64,000 nucleotides of DNA from [Pantoea] beijingensis (lineage in GTDB: Bacteria; Pseudomonadota; Gammaproteobacteria; Enterobacterales; Enterobacteriaceae). The translations under genes were made by a program, and so were the position numbers. Under the pieces are notes generated by a model. That model had not been told where the DNA came from. It was given only the letters and a program-made list of their open reading frames with translations, and searched no databases. The stretch lies in assembly GCF_022647505.1 (NCBI RefSeq), contig NZ_CP071409.1:1054001-1118000 (forward strand), read 5' to 3'. Shown here piece after piece: positions 37,433 through 50,135 of the stretch. Every line of letters starts with the position of its first letter. Within the stretch, counting starts at the first letter, position 1.

Positions 37433-38476
37433 TTAACTCACATAACCTTTCTTGTCTAATTTTTTAATTATGATAGCGCATAATAAAGATGCCATTATGA
37501 CTATTGCTAACTTTATGAAGAAATCAATTATTTCAAATTTCGTGATGCTTATATAACGTAATGCTTCGACAAAAATAGCATGGACACCATATACAGGAAG
37601 GGATAGCTTCGAAATATAAAGCAGGTACTTTTTCAGTTTAATGGAAATGTCCTGGTTGTTTTTCACTAAAATAAATAAAGATACTGCTGATAAAGAAACA
37701 AGAAAAGTATTGTAAAGCAGAAATGAACTGATGAGGTAACCTTTCTTTATTGACACAAAAACAGTGAATGCTGAAATTAAGATGGATGAAAATAAAAAGA
37801 TAAAAACAAGTGTTTTCTTCTTTATGGCAGATGTATCTGCGGCCCCAATTGCCGCCCCCAACAAAGAATAAAGTATATAATATGCACCCTCTGAATTTAT
37901 TATATAGTTAAGGTTTAAAGCATTTTTAATTGTGTTGCTTTGGTTATAAAGCGTGTAGGAAAATAAAAAGAAGCATAAAAATAGACCGCATGATAACCTG
38001 GTGATATTTACTTTCCTCTTTTTGAAACTGAAGAATATAAAAAAAGAATAGCAGCAGAATAAAGAGTAAAAAAACCAGAGGTGATATATCGCAGGTGCAC
38101 GGTAAGCATTAAGCATTGTATTCACGATGCTTTTGTCTTTCGCTATGCTAATGTATATAGAGCACAGGAATGTATAGAATATTATACAGAAAATAAGTCT
38201 TATAAAGTGTTTTGGTTGTATGTCTTTTATTTTAATGAAAACGAAACCTGAAACCATGAAGAATAAAGGGACACAGCTGCGGGTTAATGAATTTATCCCG
38301 GAAAAAAATGTCCATTGTAAACTTTTGGGATTGTGCTCATAAAGATAGCCCGCGCTTACGTGAAGTATGATAACCATAATGCAGGCTATGCTTCGAATGA
38401 AATCCAGCCATTCCATTCTGTCTTTTTTTAAAGGTGCTGCTAATTCTTCGCCGTTTATAGTGTTAATATGCATCAA
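37433..38476 (-). CDS. acyltransferase 3 family membrane protein (OafA/WecH-like)
   Basis: The 347-residue integral membrane protein has about ten hydrophobic helices and the Acyl_transf_3 signature near the N terminus (RMEWLDFIRSIACIMVIILHVSAGY with the catalytic-type Arg and His; PLFFMVSGFVFIK). Such proteins transfer acetyl or succinyl groups to surface polysaccharides, lipopolysaccharide or enterobacterial common antigen; the substrate is not deducible. It is markedly AT-rich compared with its neighbours and sits alone between rseC and lepA, a place with no gene in E. coli, so acquisition is likely. The second ATG (38473) is an alternative start. Confidence 0.85.
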   Translation of the reverse strand: MMHINTINGEELAAPLKKDRMEWLDFIRSIACIMVIILHVSAGYLYEHNPKSLQWTFFSGINSLTRSCVPLFFMVSGFVFIKIKDIQPKHFIRLIFCIIFYTFLCSIYISIAKDKSIVNTMLNAYRAPAIYHLWFFYSLFCCYSFFIFFSFKKRKVNITRLSCGLFLCFFLFSYTLYNQSNTIKNALNLNYIINSEGAYYILYSLLGAAIGAADTSAIKKKTLVFIFLFSSILISAFTVFVSIKKGYLISSFLLYNTFLVSLSAVSLFILVKNNQDISIKLKKYLLYISKLSLPVYGVHAIFVEALRYISITKFEIIDFFIKLAIVIMASLLCAIIIKKLDKKGYVS

Positions 38477-39078
38477 GGTCTGTTCTTTTTAAGAATCAAT
38501 TTTGAAAATTGATTATAGGGTTAATGAAAGTCGATAATCCGAATGATTTTGTTTCTATAGTAAATGTAATTGGAAGTCAATTATATTGTTGCGGTGAGTA
38601 TTCTACTATCTGAATAATGTGCCTATCATCTTATTTTCTTTTTTATAACAAAATTTTGTACTGATTATTTCATTTTTAGCGGGTGAATATTTTAAGTATG
38701 CGAGGTTTTTTTATCGAAGGTAACCCCATAATAATGACGGCGATTTATTCTTTTCTCGTATTCTTTGAATTCGTTGAATGTTTTTATGACTGCGTTTTCA
38801 TATTTTCATTATGCCCTCGTGCAGTCACTTAATGTGCCATACCGGAAAATGTCGTGGTAATCGGATTTTGCCGGCAAAAAGCGACCGTGGCATTTTGTCT
38901 GAGCAATCTGAAGCAGTAACCTGAAGCTCAATGCTGTACATATGAGAGGATTCTTTCGTGTAGTCGGGTAACAGTGTAAGATGCGTGCACATAAACGATG
39001 GGTGCATGGTGCAAGGTGTAAACGTGCATGCCCGTCAGAAAGCCAATATTGATTTTAAATGCGAAAAAATTCATATAA
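38477..39078. other. 602-bp AT-rich intergenic region upstream of lepA
   Basis: No supported gene is seen. A 60-codon minus-strand frame (38825-39007) has no recognisable features. The left half is very AT-rich, like the adjoining acyltransferase gene, and probably belongs to the same insertion. The lepA promoter should lie in the right part. Confidence 0.5.
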
Positions 39079-40878
39079 ATGAAGCACATAAGAAACTTTT
39101 CTATCATCGCACATATCGACCACGGTAAATCGACGCTCTCTGACCGTCTGATTCAGATCTGCGGTGGTTTAAGCGAACGCGAAATGGCTGCCCAGGTTCT
39201 GGATTCTATGGATTTGGAACGTGAACGCGGCATAACAATCAAAGCGCAAAGCGTAACGCTGGATTACAAGGCGCAGGACGGTGAAACTTACCAGCTCAAT
39301 TTTATCGATACGCCAGGGCACGTAGACTTCTCTTATGAAGTCTCGCGTTCGTTGGCCGCTTGTGAAGGCGCATTGTTGGTGGTTGATGCAGGGCAGGGCG
39401 TGGAAGCACAAACGCTTGCTAACTGCTACACCGCAATGGAAATGGATCTGGAAGTGGTGCCGGTTCTGAATAAAATCGATCTGCCTGCTGCCGATCCTGA
39501 GCGCGCAGCTCAGGAGATTGAAGATATCGTTGGCATTGATGCTACCGACGCGGTGCGTTGTTCGGCGAAAACCGGTGTCGGTGTGCCTGAAGTGCTGGAG
39601 CGCCTGGTGCGGGATATTCCGGCGCCAGGCGGAGACCCAGAAGCGCCATTGCAGGCGTTGATCATCGACTCCTGGTTTGATAACTACCTTGGCGTAGTTT
39701 CGCTGGTGCGGATTAAAAACGGCACTATGCGTAAAGGCGACAAAATTAAAGTTATGAGTACCGGTCAGGTGTATAACGCCGATCGCTTAGGTATTTTCAC
39801 GCCGAAGCGTGTGGATCGTGATGTCCTGAGCTGTGGCGAAGTTGGCTGGTTGGTTTGCGCGATTAAAGACATCCTTGGTGCGCCCGTAGGCGATACCCTG
39901 ACGCTGTCGCGTAACCCCGCTGATAAAGCATTACCTGGCTTTAAAAAAGTGAAGCCGCAGGTATATGCGGGTCTTTTCCCAATCAGTTCTGATGATTATG
40001 AGGCTTTCCGTGACGCGCTGGGTAAACTCAGCCTCAATGATGCTTCCTTGTTCTATGAGCCAGAAAGTTCAACTGCGCTAGGCTTTGGCTTCCGCTGTGG
40101 TTTCCTCGGGTTACTGCATATGGAAATCATTCAGGAACGTCTGGAGCGTGAATACGATCTGGACCTGATTACCACGGCGCCAACGGTAGTTTACGAAGTG
40201 GAAACGACCAGTGGAGAAACGGTTTACGTTGATAGCCCCTCGAAGCTGCCGCCGCTCAATAATATCGCTGAACTGCGTGAGCCGATCGCCGAATGCCATA
40301 TGTTACTGCCGCAAGAATATCTGGGGAACGTCATCACACTCTGTATCGAAAAGCGTGGCGTGCAGACCAATATGGTCTATCACGGCAACCAGGTTGCGCT
40401 GACGTATGAAATTCCAATGGCTGAGGTAGTGCTCGATTTCTTTGATCGCCTGAAATCTACCTCACGTGGTTATGCCTCACTGGACTACAATTTCAAACGT
40501 TTTCAGACTTCAGACATGGTACGTGTTGACGTATTGATCAACGCCGAGCGGGTTGATGCTCTGGCGCTGATTACTCACCGTGATAACTCGCAATATCGTG
40601 GGCGTGACTTGGTTGAAAAGATGAAAGAGCTGATCCCGCGTCAGCAGTTTGATATTGCCATCCAGGCGGCAATTGGCAACCATATTATTGCGCGTTCTAC
40701 GGTGAAACAGCTGCGTAAAAACGTACTGGCGAAGTGTTACGGCGGCGACGTAAGTCGTAAGAAGAAACTGTTACAGAAACAGAAAGATGGTAAGAAACGT
40801 ATGAAGCAGGTCGGTAACGTTGAACTGCCTCAGGAGGCGTTCCTCGCCATTCTGCATGTCGGTAAAGACAGCAAATAA
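39079..40878 (+). CDS. lepA: translation elongation factor 4 LepA (EF4)
   Basis: The 599-residue ribosomal GTPase affects initiation and elongation under stress. G1 [10 protein letters not shown] near 13, G2 RGITIKAQ, G3 DTPGHVDF, G4 NKIDLP, then EF-G-like domains and the unique C-terminal domain ending in basic [19 protein letters not shown]. It leads the lepA-lepB pair. Confidence 0.98.
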   Translation: MKHIRNFSIIAHIDHGKSTLSDRLIQICGGLSEREMAAQVLDSMDLERERGITIKAQSVTLDYKAQDGETYQLNFIDTPGHVDFSYEVSRSLAACEGALLVVDAGQGVEAQTLANCYTAMEMDLEVVPVLNKIDLPAADPERAAQEIEDIVGIDATDAVRCSAKTGVGVPEVLERLVRDIPAPGGDPEAPLQALIIDSWFDNYLGVVSLVRIKNGTMRKGDKIKVMSTGQVYNADRLGIFTPKRVDRDVLSCGEVGWLVCAIKDILGAPVGDTLTLSRNPADKALPGFKKVKPQVYAGLFPISSDDYEAFRDALGKLSLNDASLFYEPESSTALGFGFRCGFLGLLHMEIIQERLEREYDLDLITTAPTVVYEVETTSGETVYVDSPSKLPPLNNIAELREPIAECHMLLPQEYLGNVITLCIEKRGVQTNMVYHGNQVALTYEIPMAEVVLDFFDRLKSTSRGYASLDYNFKRFQTSDMVRVDVLINAERVDALALITHRDNSQYRGRDLVEKMKELIPRQQFDIAIQAAIGNHIIARSTVKQLRKNVLAKCYGGDVSRKKKLLQKQKDGKKRMKQVGNVELPQEAFLAILHVGKDSK

Positions 40879-40890
40879 GGAAACTTCGAA

Positions 40891-41862
40891 ATGGCTAATA
40901 TGTTCGCCCTAATTTTGGCGATAGCAACCCTGGTTACCGGCATTATCTGGTGTATCGATAAGTTTAAATGGGCGCCGGCACGGCGTGTGAAGCAAGCCGA
41001 AGTTCGCGCCCAGACTGGAAGCGCCGTTGACGATAAGACAATGGCAAAAATAGCGAAGCAGCCAGGTTGGGTGGAAACTGCAGCCTCCGTTTTCCCGGTA
41101 TTACTGGTTGTGTTTGTGGTGCGTTCATTTATTTATGAGCCATTTCAGATTCCATCAGGCTCAATGATGCCAACGTTGTTAATTGGTGACTTTATCCTGG
41201 TCGAGAAATTCGCCTACGGGATTAAAGATCCGATTACTCAGAAAACGCTTATTTCCACCGGTCATCCCAAACGTGGTGATATCGCAGTTTTCAAATATCC
41301 ACAGGATCCTCGTCTGGATTACATTAAACGTGTAGTGGGTTTGCCGGGGGACCGTGTGAGCTATGATCCGGAAAGCAAAACCGTTACGATTAGTCCAGGC
41401 TGTAATACGGCAGCGAGCTGTGATAAAGCACTGCCGGTAACCTATTCTGATGTAAAGGCCAGCGATTTTATCCAGACCTTTAGCGGCTTTGATGGTAACG
41501 AAACGGGTAATGGTTTTTATCAGGTCCCGACTGGCGAAAGCATGCGGGGCGGTCTGCGCCTGGCAACGCGTGATGAAACGCTGGGTAATACTCACAGTAT
41601 CTTGCTGGTGACGCAGGCTCAAAGCCAGTCGAATATGTACTACAAGCAGCCGGGACAGCCGCAATCAACGTGGGTCGTACCGCAGGGCGAATATTTCATG
41701 ATGGGCGACAATCGTGATAATAGTGCAGATAGCCGCTACTGGGGTTTTGTGCCGGAGAAGAATTTGGTCGGTAAGGCTACGGCAATCTGGATGAGCTTTG
41801 AAAAGCAAGAGGGCGAGTGGCCAACGGGCGTTCGTCTGAGTCGTATTGGCGGCATCCACTAA
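40891..41862 (+). CDS. lepB: signal peptidase I LepB
   Basis: The 323-residue inner-membrane serine protease cleaves signal peptides from exported proteins. Two N-terminal transmembrane helices (about 3-22 and 62-78) precede the periplasmic catalytic domain. Ser91 is in PSGSMMPTLLIGDF and Lys146 in DYIKRVVGLPGD, the same numbers as in E. coli. Box E GDNRDNSADSRYWGFVP is near 272. It is 12 bp after lepA. Confidence 0.97.
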   Translation: MANMFALILAIATLVTGIIWCIDKFKWAPARRVKQAEVRAQTGSAVDDKTMAKIAKQPGWVETAASVFPVLLVVFVVRSFIYEPFQIPSGSMMPTLLIGDFILVEKFAYGIKDPITQKTLISTGHPKRGDIAVFKYPQDPRLDYIKRVVGLPGDRVSYDPESKTVTISPGCNTAASCDKALPVTYSDVKASDFIQTFSGFDGNETGNGFYQVPTGESMRGGLRLATRDETLGNTHSILLVTQAQSQSNMYYKQPGQPQSTWVVPQGEYFMMGDNRDNSADSRYWGFVPEKNLVGKATAIWMSFEKQEGEWPTGVRLSRIGGIH

Positions 41863-41900
41863 AACCCTCATACAGTGTGGGTTAGTTTGAATAAAATGGT

Positions 41901-41920
41901 TGGCTTCCTTCGGGAAGCCA
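41901..41920 (+). promoter_or_regulatory. UUCG-capped hairpin in the rnc leader
   Basis: TGGCTTCC-TTCG-GGAAGCCA is an 8-bp perfect stem with a stable UUCG tetraloop, 87 bp before rnc. In E. coli the rnc leader is folded into hairpins that RNase III cleaves to autoregulate. This could be part of such a leader, or a terminator of lepB lacking a U tract. Confidence 0.55.
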
Positions 41921-42003
41921 CTGCAAACGAAACTGTTTAGCGTTGGTTTTGAGTCAGCCCTGTTCCGTGTGCAGAATAATTGACGCATCCTTGATATTGG
42001 TAA

Positions 42004-43589
<1,586 letters not shown>

Positions 43590-43596
43590 GGTCTGA

Positions 43597-44334
43597 ATGG
43601 AAGGCTGGCAGCGCGCATTTGTCCTGCATGGGCGACCGTATAGCGAAACCAGCCTGCTACTGGATATTTTTAGTGAAAGTCACGGGCGCGTGCGGGTTCT
43701 GGCAAAAGGCGCTCGCTCAAAACGCTCGGCCCTGAAAGGTGCGCTTCAGCCGTTCACTCCGCTACTCCTGCGCTGGGGCGGACGGGGAGAAGTCAAAACG
43801 CTGCGCGGTGCCGAGCCTGTCTCACTGGCTTTACCGCTTAGCGGTATCGCATTGTATTGCGGTCTCTACGTTAACGAACTTCTATCGCGCGTTTTACAAA
43901 ATGAAACTGCGTTCTCCGAGCTCTTCTTCGATTACCTTGAATGTCTGCAAACCCTTGCTGCGACGGAAGGTTCGCCTGAGCCTGCGCTGCGCCGTTTTGA
44001 GCTGGCGATGCTGGGGCATCTGGGATACGGCGTCGACTTTCTACACTGCGCTGGCAGCGGTGAGGATGTCAGCGATGAGATGACGTATAGCTATCGCGAG
44101 GAAAAAGGGTTTATTGCCAGCATAGTGATAAACAATCGCAGTTTTACCGGACGCCATCTCAAGGCGCTTTACGCGCGAGAATTCCCCGATATCGATACTT
44201 TGCGTGCAGCGAAGCGCTTTACCCGCATTGCTCTGAAACCATATCTGGGAGGAAGGCCGCTAAAAAGCCAGGAACTGTTTCGTCAGTTTGTGCCGAAAAA
44301 AGCGCCCTCCGTACCGCCGATCAAAGAAGAATAG
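43597..44334 (+). CDS. recO: recombination mediator RecO
   Basis: The 245-residue protein works with RecF and RecR to load RecA on SSB-coated single-stranded DNA. It has an N-terminal OB fold ([34 protein letters not shown]) followed by a helical domain. It is part of the rnc-era-recO-pdxJ-acpS cluster. No abnormality is seen. Confidence 0.95.
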   Translation: MEGWQRAFVLHGRPYSETSLLLDIFSESHGRVRVLAKGARSKRSALKGALQPFTPLLLRWGGRGEVKTLRGAEPVSLALPLSGIALYCGLYVNELLSRVLQNETAFSELFFDYLECLQTLAATEGSPEPALRRFELAMLGHLGYGVDFLHCAGSGEDVSDEMTYSYREEKGFIASIVINNRSFTGRHLKALYAREFPDIDTLRAAKRFTRIALKPYLGGRPLKSQELFRQFVPKKAPSVPPIKEE

Positions 44335-44503
44335 CAACACATAATAACGGGAAAATAACCGAACGTTGTATACTCACCGGACACTGTGCGGGCGACATGA
44401 CTTTGGCCAAAGATGCCGGGGTTACAGCGGCGCGCTAGTGCAGGGGTTTGAAAAATTTCGGATAGAAACTGCAATTAATTTTGGTAAAAGTCTGAGGATG
44501 GTT

Positions 44504-45235
44504 ATGGCTGAGTTGCTGTTGGGCGTCAATATCGATCACATTGCTACCGTACGAAATGCACGGGGTACACATTATCCCGATCCGGTTCAGGCGGCATTTG
44601 TTTCCGAGCAGGCCGGCGCAGATGGAATCACCGTACATTTACGGGAAGATCGTCGCCATATCACCGATCGCGATGTGCGTATACTGCGGCAAACCATCCA
44701 GACCCGTATGAATCTTGAAATGGCCGTGACCGATGAGATGGTCGATATTGCCTGCGAAATTAAACCGCATTTCTGTTGCCTGGTCCCGGAAAAACGCCAG
44801 GAAGTCACGACCGAAGGCGGGCTGGATGTGGCCGGTCAGCAGGCAAAAGTGCGCGCAGCCGTTAAACGTCTGCATGAGGCTGGGATTCTGGTATCGCTGT
44901 TTATTGATGCTGACCACGCGCAAATCGATGCCGCCGCCGCCGCGGGTGCGCCCTATATTGAGATTCATACCGGTGCTTATGCCGAAGCCGAAGAGGGAGG
45001 CGCTCGCGATGCTGAGCTGGAGCGAATTCGCCGTGCGGCAACTTACGCCGCGAGTAAAGGTTTAAAGGTCAATGCCGGTCATGGGTTAACTTACCATAAC
45101 GTTCAGCCGATTGCGGCATTGCCGGAAATGCATGAACTTAACATCGGCCATGCCATTATCGGCCGGGCGGTAATGAGCGGGCTGGCGGATGCGGTAAAAG
45201 AGATGAAATATCTGATGCGAGAAGCGCGCCGCTAA
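44504..45235 (+). CDS. pdxJ: pyridoxine 5'-phosphate synthase PdxJ
   Basis: The 243-residue TIM-barrel enzyme makes pyridoxine 5'-phosphate from deoxyxylulose phosphate and 3-hydroxy-1-aminoacetone phosphate. Motifs include [18 protein letters not shown], the phosphate site GHGLTYHN and the C-terminal [15 protein letters not shown]. The ATG at 44504 follows GAGG and matches the 243-residue family length; the longer open frame from 44366 is rejected. Its stop overlaps the acpS ATG (TAATG). Confidence 0.96.
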   Translation: MAELLLGVNIDHIATVRNARGTHYPDPVQAAFVSEQAGADGITVHLREDRRHITDRDVRILRQTIQTRMNLEMAVTDEMVDIACEIKPHFCCLVPEKRQEVTTEGGLDVAGQQAKVRAAVKRLHEAGILVSLFIDADHAQIDAAAAAGAPYIEIHTGAYAEAEEGGARDAELERIRRAATYAASKGLKVNAGHGLTYHNVQPIAALPEMHELNIGHAIIGRAVMSGLADAVKEMKYLMREARR

Positions 45236-45615
45236 TGGCCATTCTCGGGCTGGGAATGGATATTGTCGAAATTGAACGGATTGAAGGGGTGATCGCGCGT
45301 TCTGGCGATCGCCTGGCGCAGCGCGTGCTCAGTGATAATGAATGGGTACAGTACCAGGCACATCAGCAGCCGATTCGTTTTCTTGCCAAACGCTTTGCCG
45401 TAAAAGAGGCGGCGGCTAAAGCATTTGGTACCGGGATTCGAGGTGGTTTGGCTTTCAATCAGTTTGAAGTGTACAACGATGAGCTGGGAAAACCTGGCTT
45501 ACGCTTTTTTCAGCATGCCGCAGAAGTGGCAGAAAAAATGGGTGTCAAATCGGTGCATGTGACGCTGGCAGATGAGCGGCATTATGCCTGCGCGACCGTT
45601 ATTATTGAAAATTAA
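45235..45615 (+). CDS. acpS: holo-[acyl carrier protein] synthase AcpS
   Basis: The 126-residue enzyme transfers 4'-phosphopantetheine from CoA to acyl carrier protein. The magnesium-binding [13 protein letters not shown] is near residue 4-16 and [17 protein letters not shown] near 51-67. It is translationally coupled to pdxJ and closes the cluster. Confidence 0.96.
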   Translation: MAILGLGMDIVEIERIEGVIARSGDRLAQRVLSDNEWVQYQAHQQPIRFLAKRFAVKEAAAKAFGTGIRGGLAFNQFEVYNDELGKPGLRFFQHAAEVAEKMGVKSVHVTLADERHYACATVIIEN

Positions 45616-45768
45616 TCTGCGTACCTGAAATTGTCCCGGCGTTGGCTGCGCTGACTTACCCGAATCACTTACGTGAGTAAGCTCATCGGGATGCGCTCAC
45701 TTGCCGCCTTGCTACAATCCCGGTTACTCCAGCGTACCTGAAGTTCAGATGCCATTTATGTCACCGCG
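45616..45768. repeat. intergenic repeat-like hairpin region between acpS and yfhL
   Basis: The gap between convergent genes carries complementary segments (for example CCCGA near 45658 with TCGGG near 45686, and an inner CTTAC-GTGA-GTAAG) and flanking GCGTACCTGAA copies at about 45620 and 45733. It looks like a dispersed enterobacterial intergenic repeat; copy number elsewhere cannot be seen from here. Confidence 0.5.
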
Positions 45769-46080
<312 letters not shown>

Positions 46081-46083
46081 TCA

Positions 46084-46923
46084 TCAGACCAGCTTTTTCA
46101 CCAGTGCCTCACTATGGCGAATATGGCTGGAAGCACGCTCGGGATCGTTCTGTATCAGCGCCATAAAGAGTAGATCGGTTAATGCGAGCTGAGCCGTTGT
46201 CGATGAAATAGCGGCGCTACGTGTGGTCCGCTCTTCGGCAACGGTATACAGGCAATGGGTAGCGCACTGCTGCAGCGTATTAGGTGTAAAACCGGTAAAC
46301 GCCAATACGTTGGCCCCTACACGCTGTGCTTCTTGTGCCGCCAGATTGATCTCACGGCGCTCGCCACTGTATGAGATGGCAAGCAGTAAATCACCCGTTT
46401 TTAATGCCTGCACGCTGGCCAACAACGCATGCATATCCTGTTCGGCGACCGCACTAATACCAATCTTCATCAGTTTCCATGAAAAGTCTTTCGCGACCAG
46501 TCCCGACGCACCAATACCGACCAGCACAATACGGTGTGCCGATTTTAACAGCCTCAGCGTTTCACTTAGCTTGTCTTCGCTATTGATATCCAGCGTTGCA
46601 CGAATTGCCGACTGCTTCTCAGCGAATAATTTTTCACCCACGATTTTGAGCGGGTCGCCGCTTAAAATATGATTGTGGACGGTAATCGATTCTTTATCCG
46701 ATAGCGATTCGCTGAGTGCAAGCTTCAGGGAAGGGAAGCCTTTATATCCTAACTTTTGCGCGAACTTCACCACGCTTGACTGGCTAACGCCGGTTTCTTC
46801 GGCCAGCTTCTGTGAGCTGAGCCGACATGCGCGATCCGGTTGTGACAGCAGAAAGTCCGCCAGCCGGCGCTCATTCAAGGCCAGACGTGGATAGAGCTGG
46901 CGAATGCGCAACAATGAACTCAT
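46084..46923 (-). CDS. yfhH: RpiR/MurR-family regulator YfhH
   Basis: The 279-residue protein has an N-terminal HTH_6 domain (SLLRIRQLYPRLALNERRLADFLL, then ETGVSQSSVVKFAQKLGYKGFPSLK, about 1-75) and a C-terminal SIS sugar-phosphate-binding domain (about 120-250; VGIGASGLVAKDFSWKLMKIG, SYSGERREI). Members sense phosphosugars; ligand and targets of YfhH are unknown. Order with yfhL, pgpC and tadA is conserved with E. coli. Confidence 0.92.
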   Translation of the reverse strand: MSSLLRIRQLYPRLALNERRLADFLLSQPDRACRLSSQKLAEETGVSQSSVVKFAQKLGYKGFPSLKLALSESLSDKESITVHNHILSGDPLKIVGEKLFAEKQSAIRATLDINSEDKLSETLRLLKSAHRIVLVGIGASGLVAKDFSWKLMKIGISAVAEQDMHALLASVQALKTGDLLLAISYSGERREINLAAQEAQRVGANVLAFTGFTPNTLQQCATHCLYTVAEERTTRSAAISSTTAQLALTDLLFMALIQNDPERASSHIRHSEALVKKLV

Positions 46924-47176
46924 TCAGTTTCCCCTTACTTACATAGCTAATACTATCGTAACTGATACAGGCGATTAGAGCCTATGCTATCAGGCTATTT
47001 TATTTGCCCACTCAGCCCGGAGTTGTACTCAGGAGCCTCAGCTATTCCGCATATCCTGCGTTTTCCGCGCCCGGTATGCTTGCAATAATGACGTCTGATG
47101 AGGCAGGCTAATTGAATTATTCTCTACACTCTTACTGCATGTTAATGGCTGGATAAACCATCCTGAGGAGTTATGT

Positions 47177-48402
<1,226 letters not shown>

Positions 48403-48411
48403 TCGTGTCGA

Positions 48412-49869
48412 TCAGTTCAAGGCTATCGGCGGCGTGACTGCCGGATAACCTTTCCCCAACTCCGCTTCTAATGCTGCCTGCTGGGCAAGCTTCCTTTCCT
48501 GATCTTGCAAGTAGCCCACAAGGCTAAGTTGATATTTACGGATATTTTCCACGTAAGCATACGCCTCATGCCCGCGTGCGAAGCCGTAGGATGTTTGGTC
48601 GTAGTAGCGTTTCTGACTCAGCATTGGCAGACGCGTTTTGACTTCCGCCCAGCTATCCGGATTACCCTTCTGCTTTTCGGTAAGTTTGCGCGCATCAAGC
48701 ATATGCGCATACCCCATATTATAAGCGGCAAGTGCAAACCAGATACGTTCATCTTCCGGGATACTTTGCGGTACTTGTTCCATCATCCGCGAGAGATATT
48801 CGCTGCCACCCCGGATACTTTGCTCCGGATCAAGGCGATCTTTCACATTCAGGCTTTCCGCAGTATTACGTGTCAGCATCATTAATCCGCGAACACCCGT
48901 AGGGGAGGTCGCCTGCGGGTTCCAGTGTGACTCCTGGTAAGAGATGGCCGCCAGCAAACGCCAGTCAATATCGTTGGCATACTTCTGAAACAGCGGCTGA
49001 ATGGTTGGCAAAGTCTCGTCTACGGAACGCAGAAAGGTGCTGGTATCAACATAATCAAAAGCGCCCACATGGCCGAGATATTTCTCTTCCAGCCTCGCCA
49101 TACTGCCTTCTTCACTCATCTGACTAATAAAATCAAGCAGTGCTGCGTGCAGGCTGTCATCGTCGTTGCGCTGCATATACCAGGTTACCGGCTCTTCGTC
49201 GGTAATATCGAACGCTACCGCCAACTGCGGATGGATGCGTTGCATTAGCCCGATCGTTACTGAGTCGCCAATGGTATAGGCGATATTACCGTCAGCAACG
49301 GCTTCCAGTAAGGCTTTCGGTCCCTGATCGGTAGAAATAGCCCAATCAAGGTCGGGATACTGGTTCTGCTTCACGTTACGTAATGAAGAGAGAAAGGCGG
49401 AGCCCGATGCGACGGTTAATCGCCCCTTCAGATCGCCCAGCGTTTGCGGACGCGACTTGCCGAGGCGGTAAACCAGCTGTTGAGAGACGGAGTAATAAAC
49501 CGGCCCGGTACGAAAACGTGCCAGCCGTTCGCTGTTATAGATGAGGCCAGCCGCCAGAATATCAGCATTGTCATCGTCTAAATCACTAAACAGATCGCTC
49601 AGATTTTGGCGTACGGTAACCTCGAGCTTAACGCCCAGGTAATCAGCAAAGCGTTTTGCCAGCTCGTAATCCATACCGGCCGGTGCTTCATTAACGGTGT
49701 AGTAAGTTAGCGGAGAATTTATTGTGCTGATGCGCAGCACTCCCCGCGATTTTATTTGCGCGATGCGATCGTCAGATCCACCATACCAGGGGATCGCTGG
49801 CCACAGTGCCAGTGCCAGTAACGCTGTGATCATTCCAATCAGCAAATAATTAATTTTCAGGCGTTTCAA
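48412..49869 (-). CDS. mltF: membrane-bound lytic murein transglycosylase F
   Basis: The 485-residue outer-membrane-associated lytic transglycosylase has a signal/anchor segment (about 6-25), a periplasmic SBP_bac_3 regulatory domain (about 40-265) and a SLT catalytic domain (about 290-420). The catalytic Glu is in [24 protein letters not shown] and the later AAYNMGYAH motif is present. The product cleaves peptidoglycan with formation of anhydromuropeptides. It is divergent from purL. Confidence 0.95.
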   Translation of the reverse strand: MKRLKINYLLIGMITALLALALWPAIPWYGGSDDRIAQIKSRGVLRISTINSPLTYYTVNEAPAGMDYELAKRFADYLGVKLEVTVRQNLSDLFSDLDDDNADILAAGLIYNSERLARFRTGPVYYSVSQQLVYRLGKSRPQTLGDLKGRLTVASGSAFLSSLRNVKQNQYPDLDWAISTDQGPKALLEAVADGNIAYTIGDSVTIGLMQRIHPQLAVAFDITDEEPVTWYMQRNDDDSLHAALLDFISQMSEEGSMARLEEKYLGHVGAFDYVDTSTFLRSVDETLPTIQPLFQKYANDIDWRLLAAISYQESHWNPQATSPTGVRGLMMLTRNTAESLNVKDRLDPEQSIRGGSEYLSRMMEQVPQSIPEDERIWFALAAYNMGYAHMLDARKLTEKQKGNPDSWAEVKTRLPMLSQKRYYDQTSYGFARGHEAYAYVENIRKYQLSLVGYLQDQERKLAQQAALEAELGKGYPAVTPPIALN

Positions 49870-50031
49870 ATAGTTATTTCTCTGTGGCTCGCAGGCCTCT
49901 GTCTCTTACGGCAGTATTAGATATCTTCGAATTTCCAGAGCGTGCAGCATTTTGCGCAACAACATGGGTTCTGGCAACTGATTCAGCAGGATTTGCGCAA
50001 TTCTAAGGCAAACATCTTACCGATAAATTAC

Positions 50032-50047
50032 ACGCAAACGGTTTCGT
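50032..50047 (+). promoter_or_regulatory. PurR operator upstream of purL
   Basis: ACGCAAACGGTTTCGT matches the PurR consensus (ACGCAAACG-TTT-CGT type) and lies 88 bp before the purL ATG, fitting repression by PurR with hypoxanthine or guanine. Confidence 0.92.
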
Positions 50048-50135
50048 TAGTAGCCTGGATTCTCTATAATAACGCCCGTTTTCCCCCTGTTGCGCCCAAA
50101 GAAGCGTCGCCCGGCGCTTTGAAGACGAGAGATCT

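Noticed and set aside
38825..39007. 60-codon minus-strand frame upstream of lepA
   Set aside because: No ribosome-binding site, no recognisable features, and it lies in the expected lepA promoter region.
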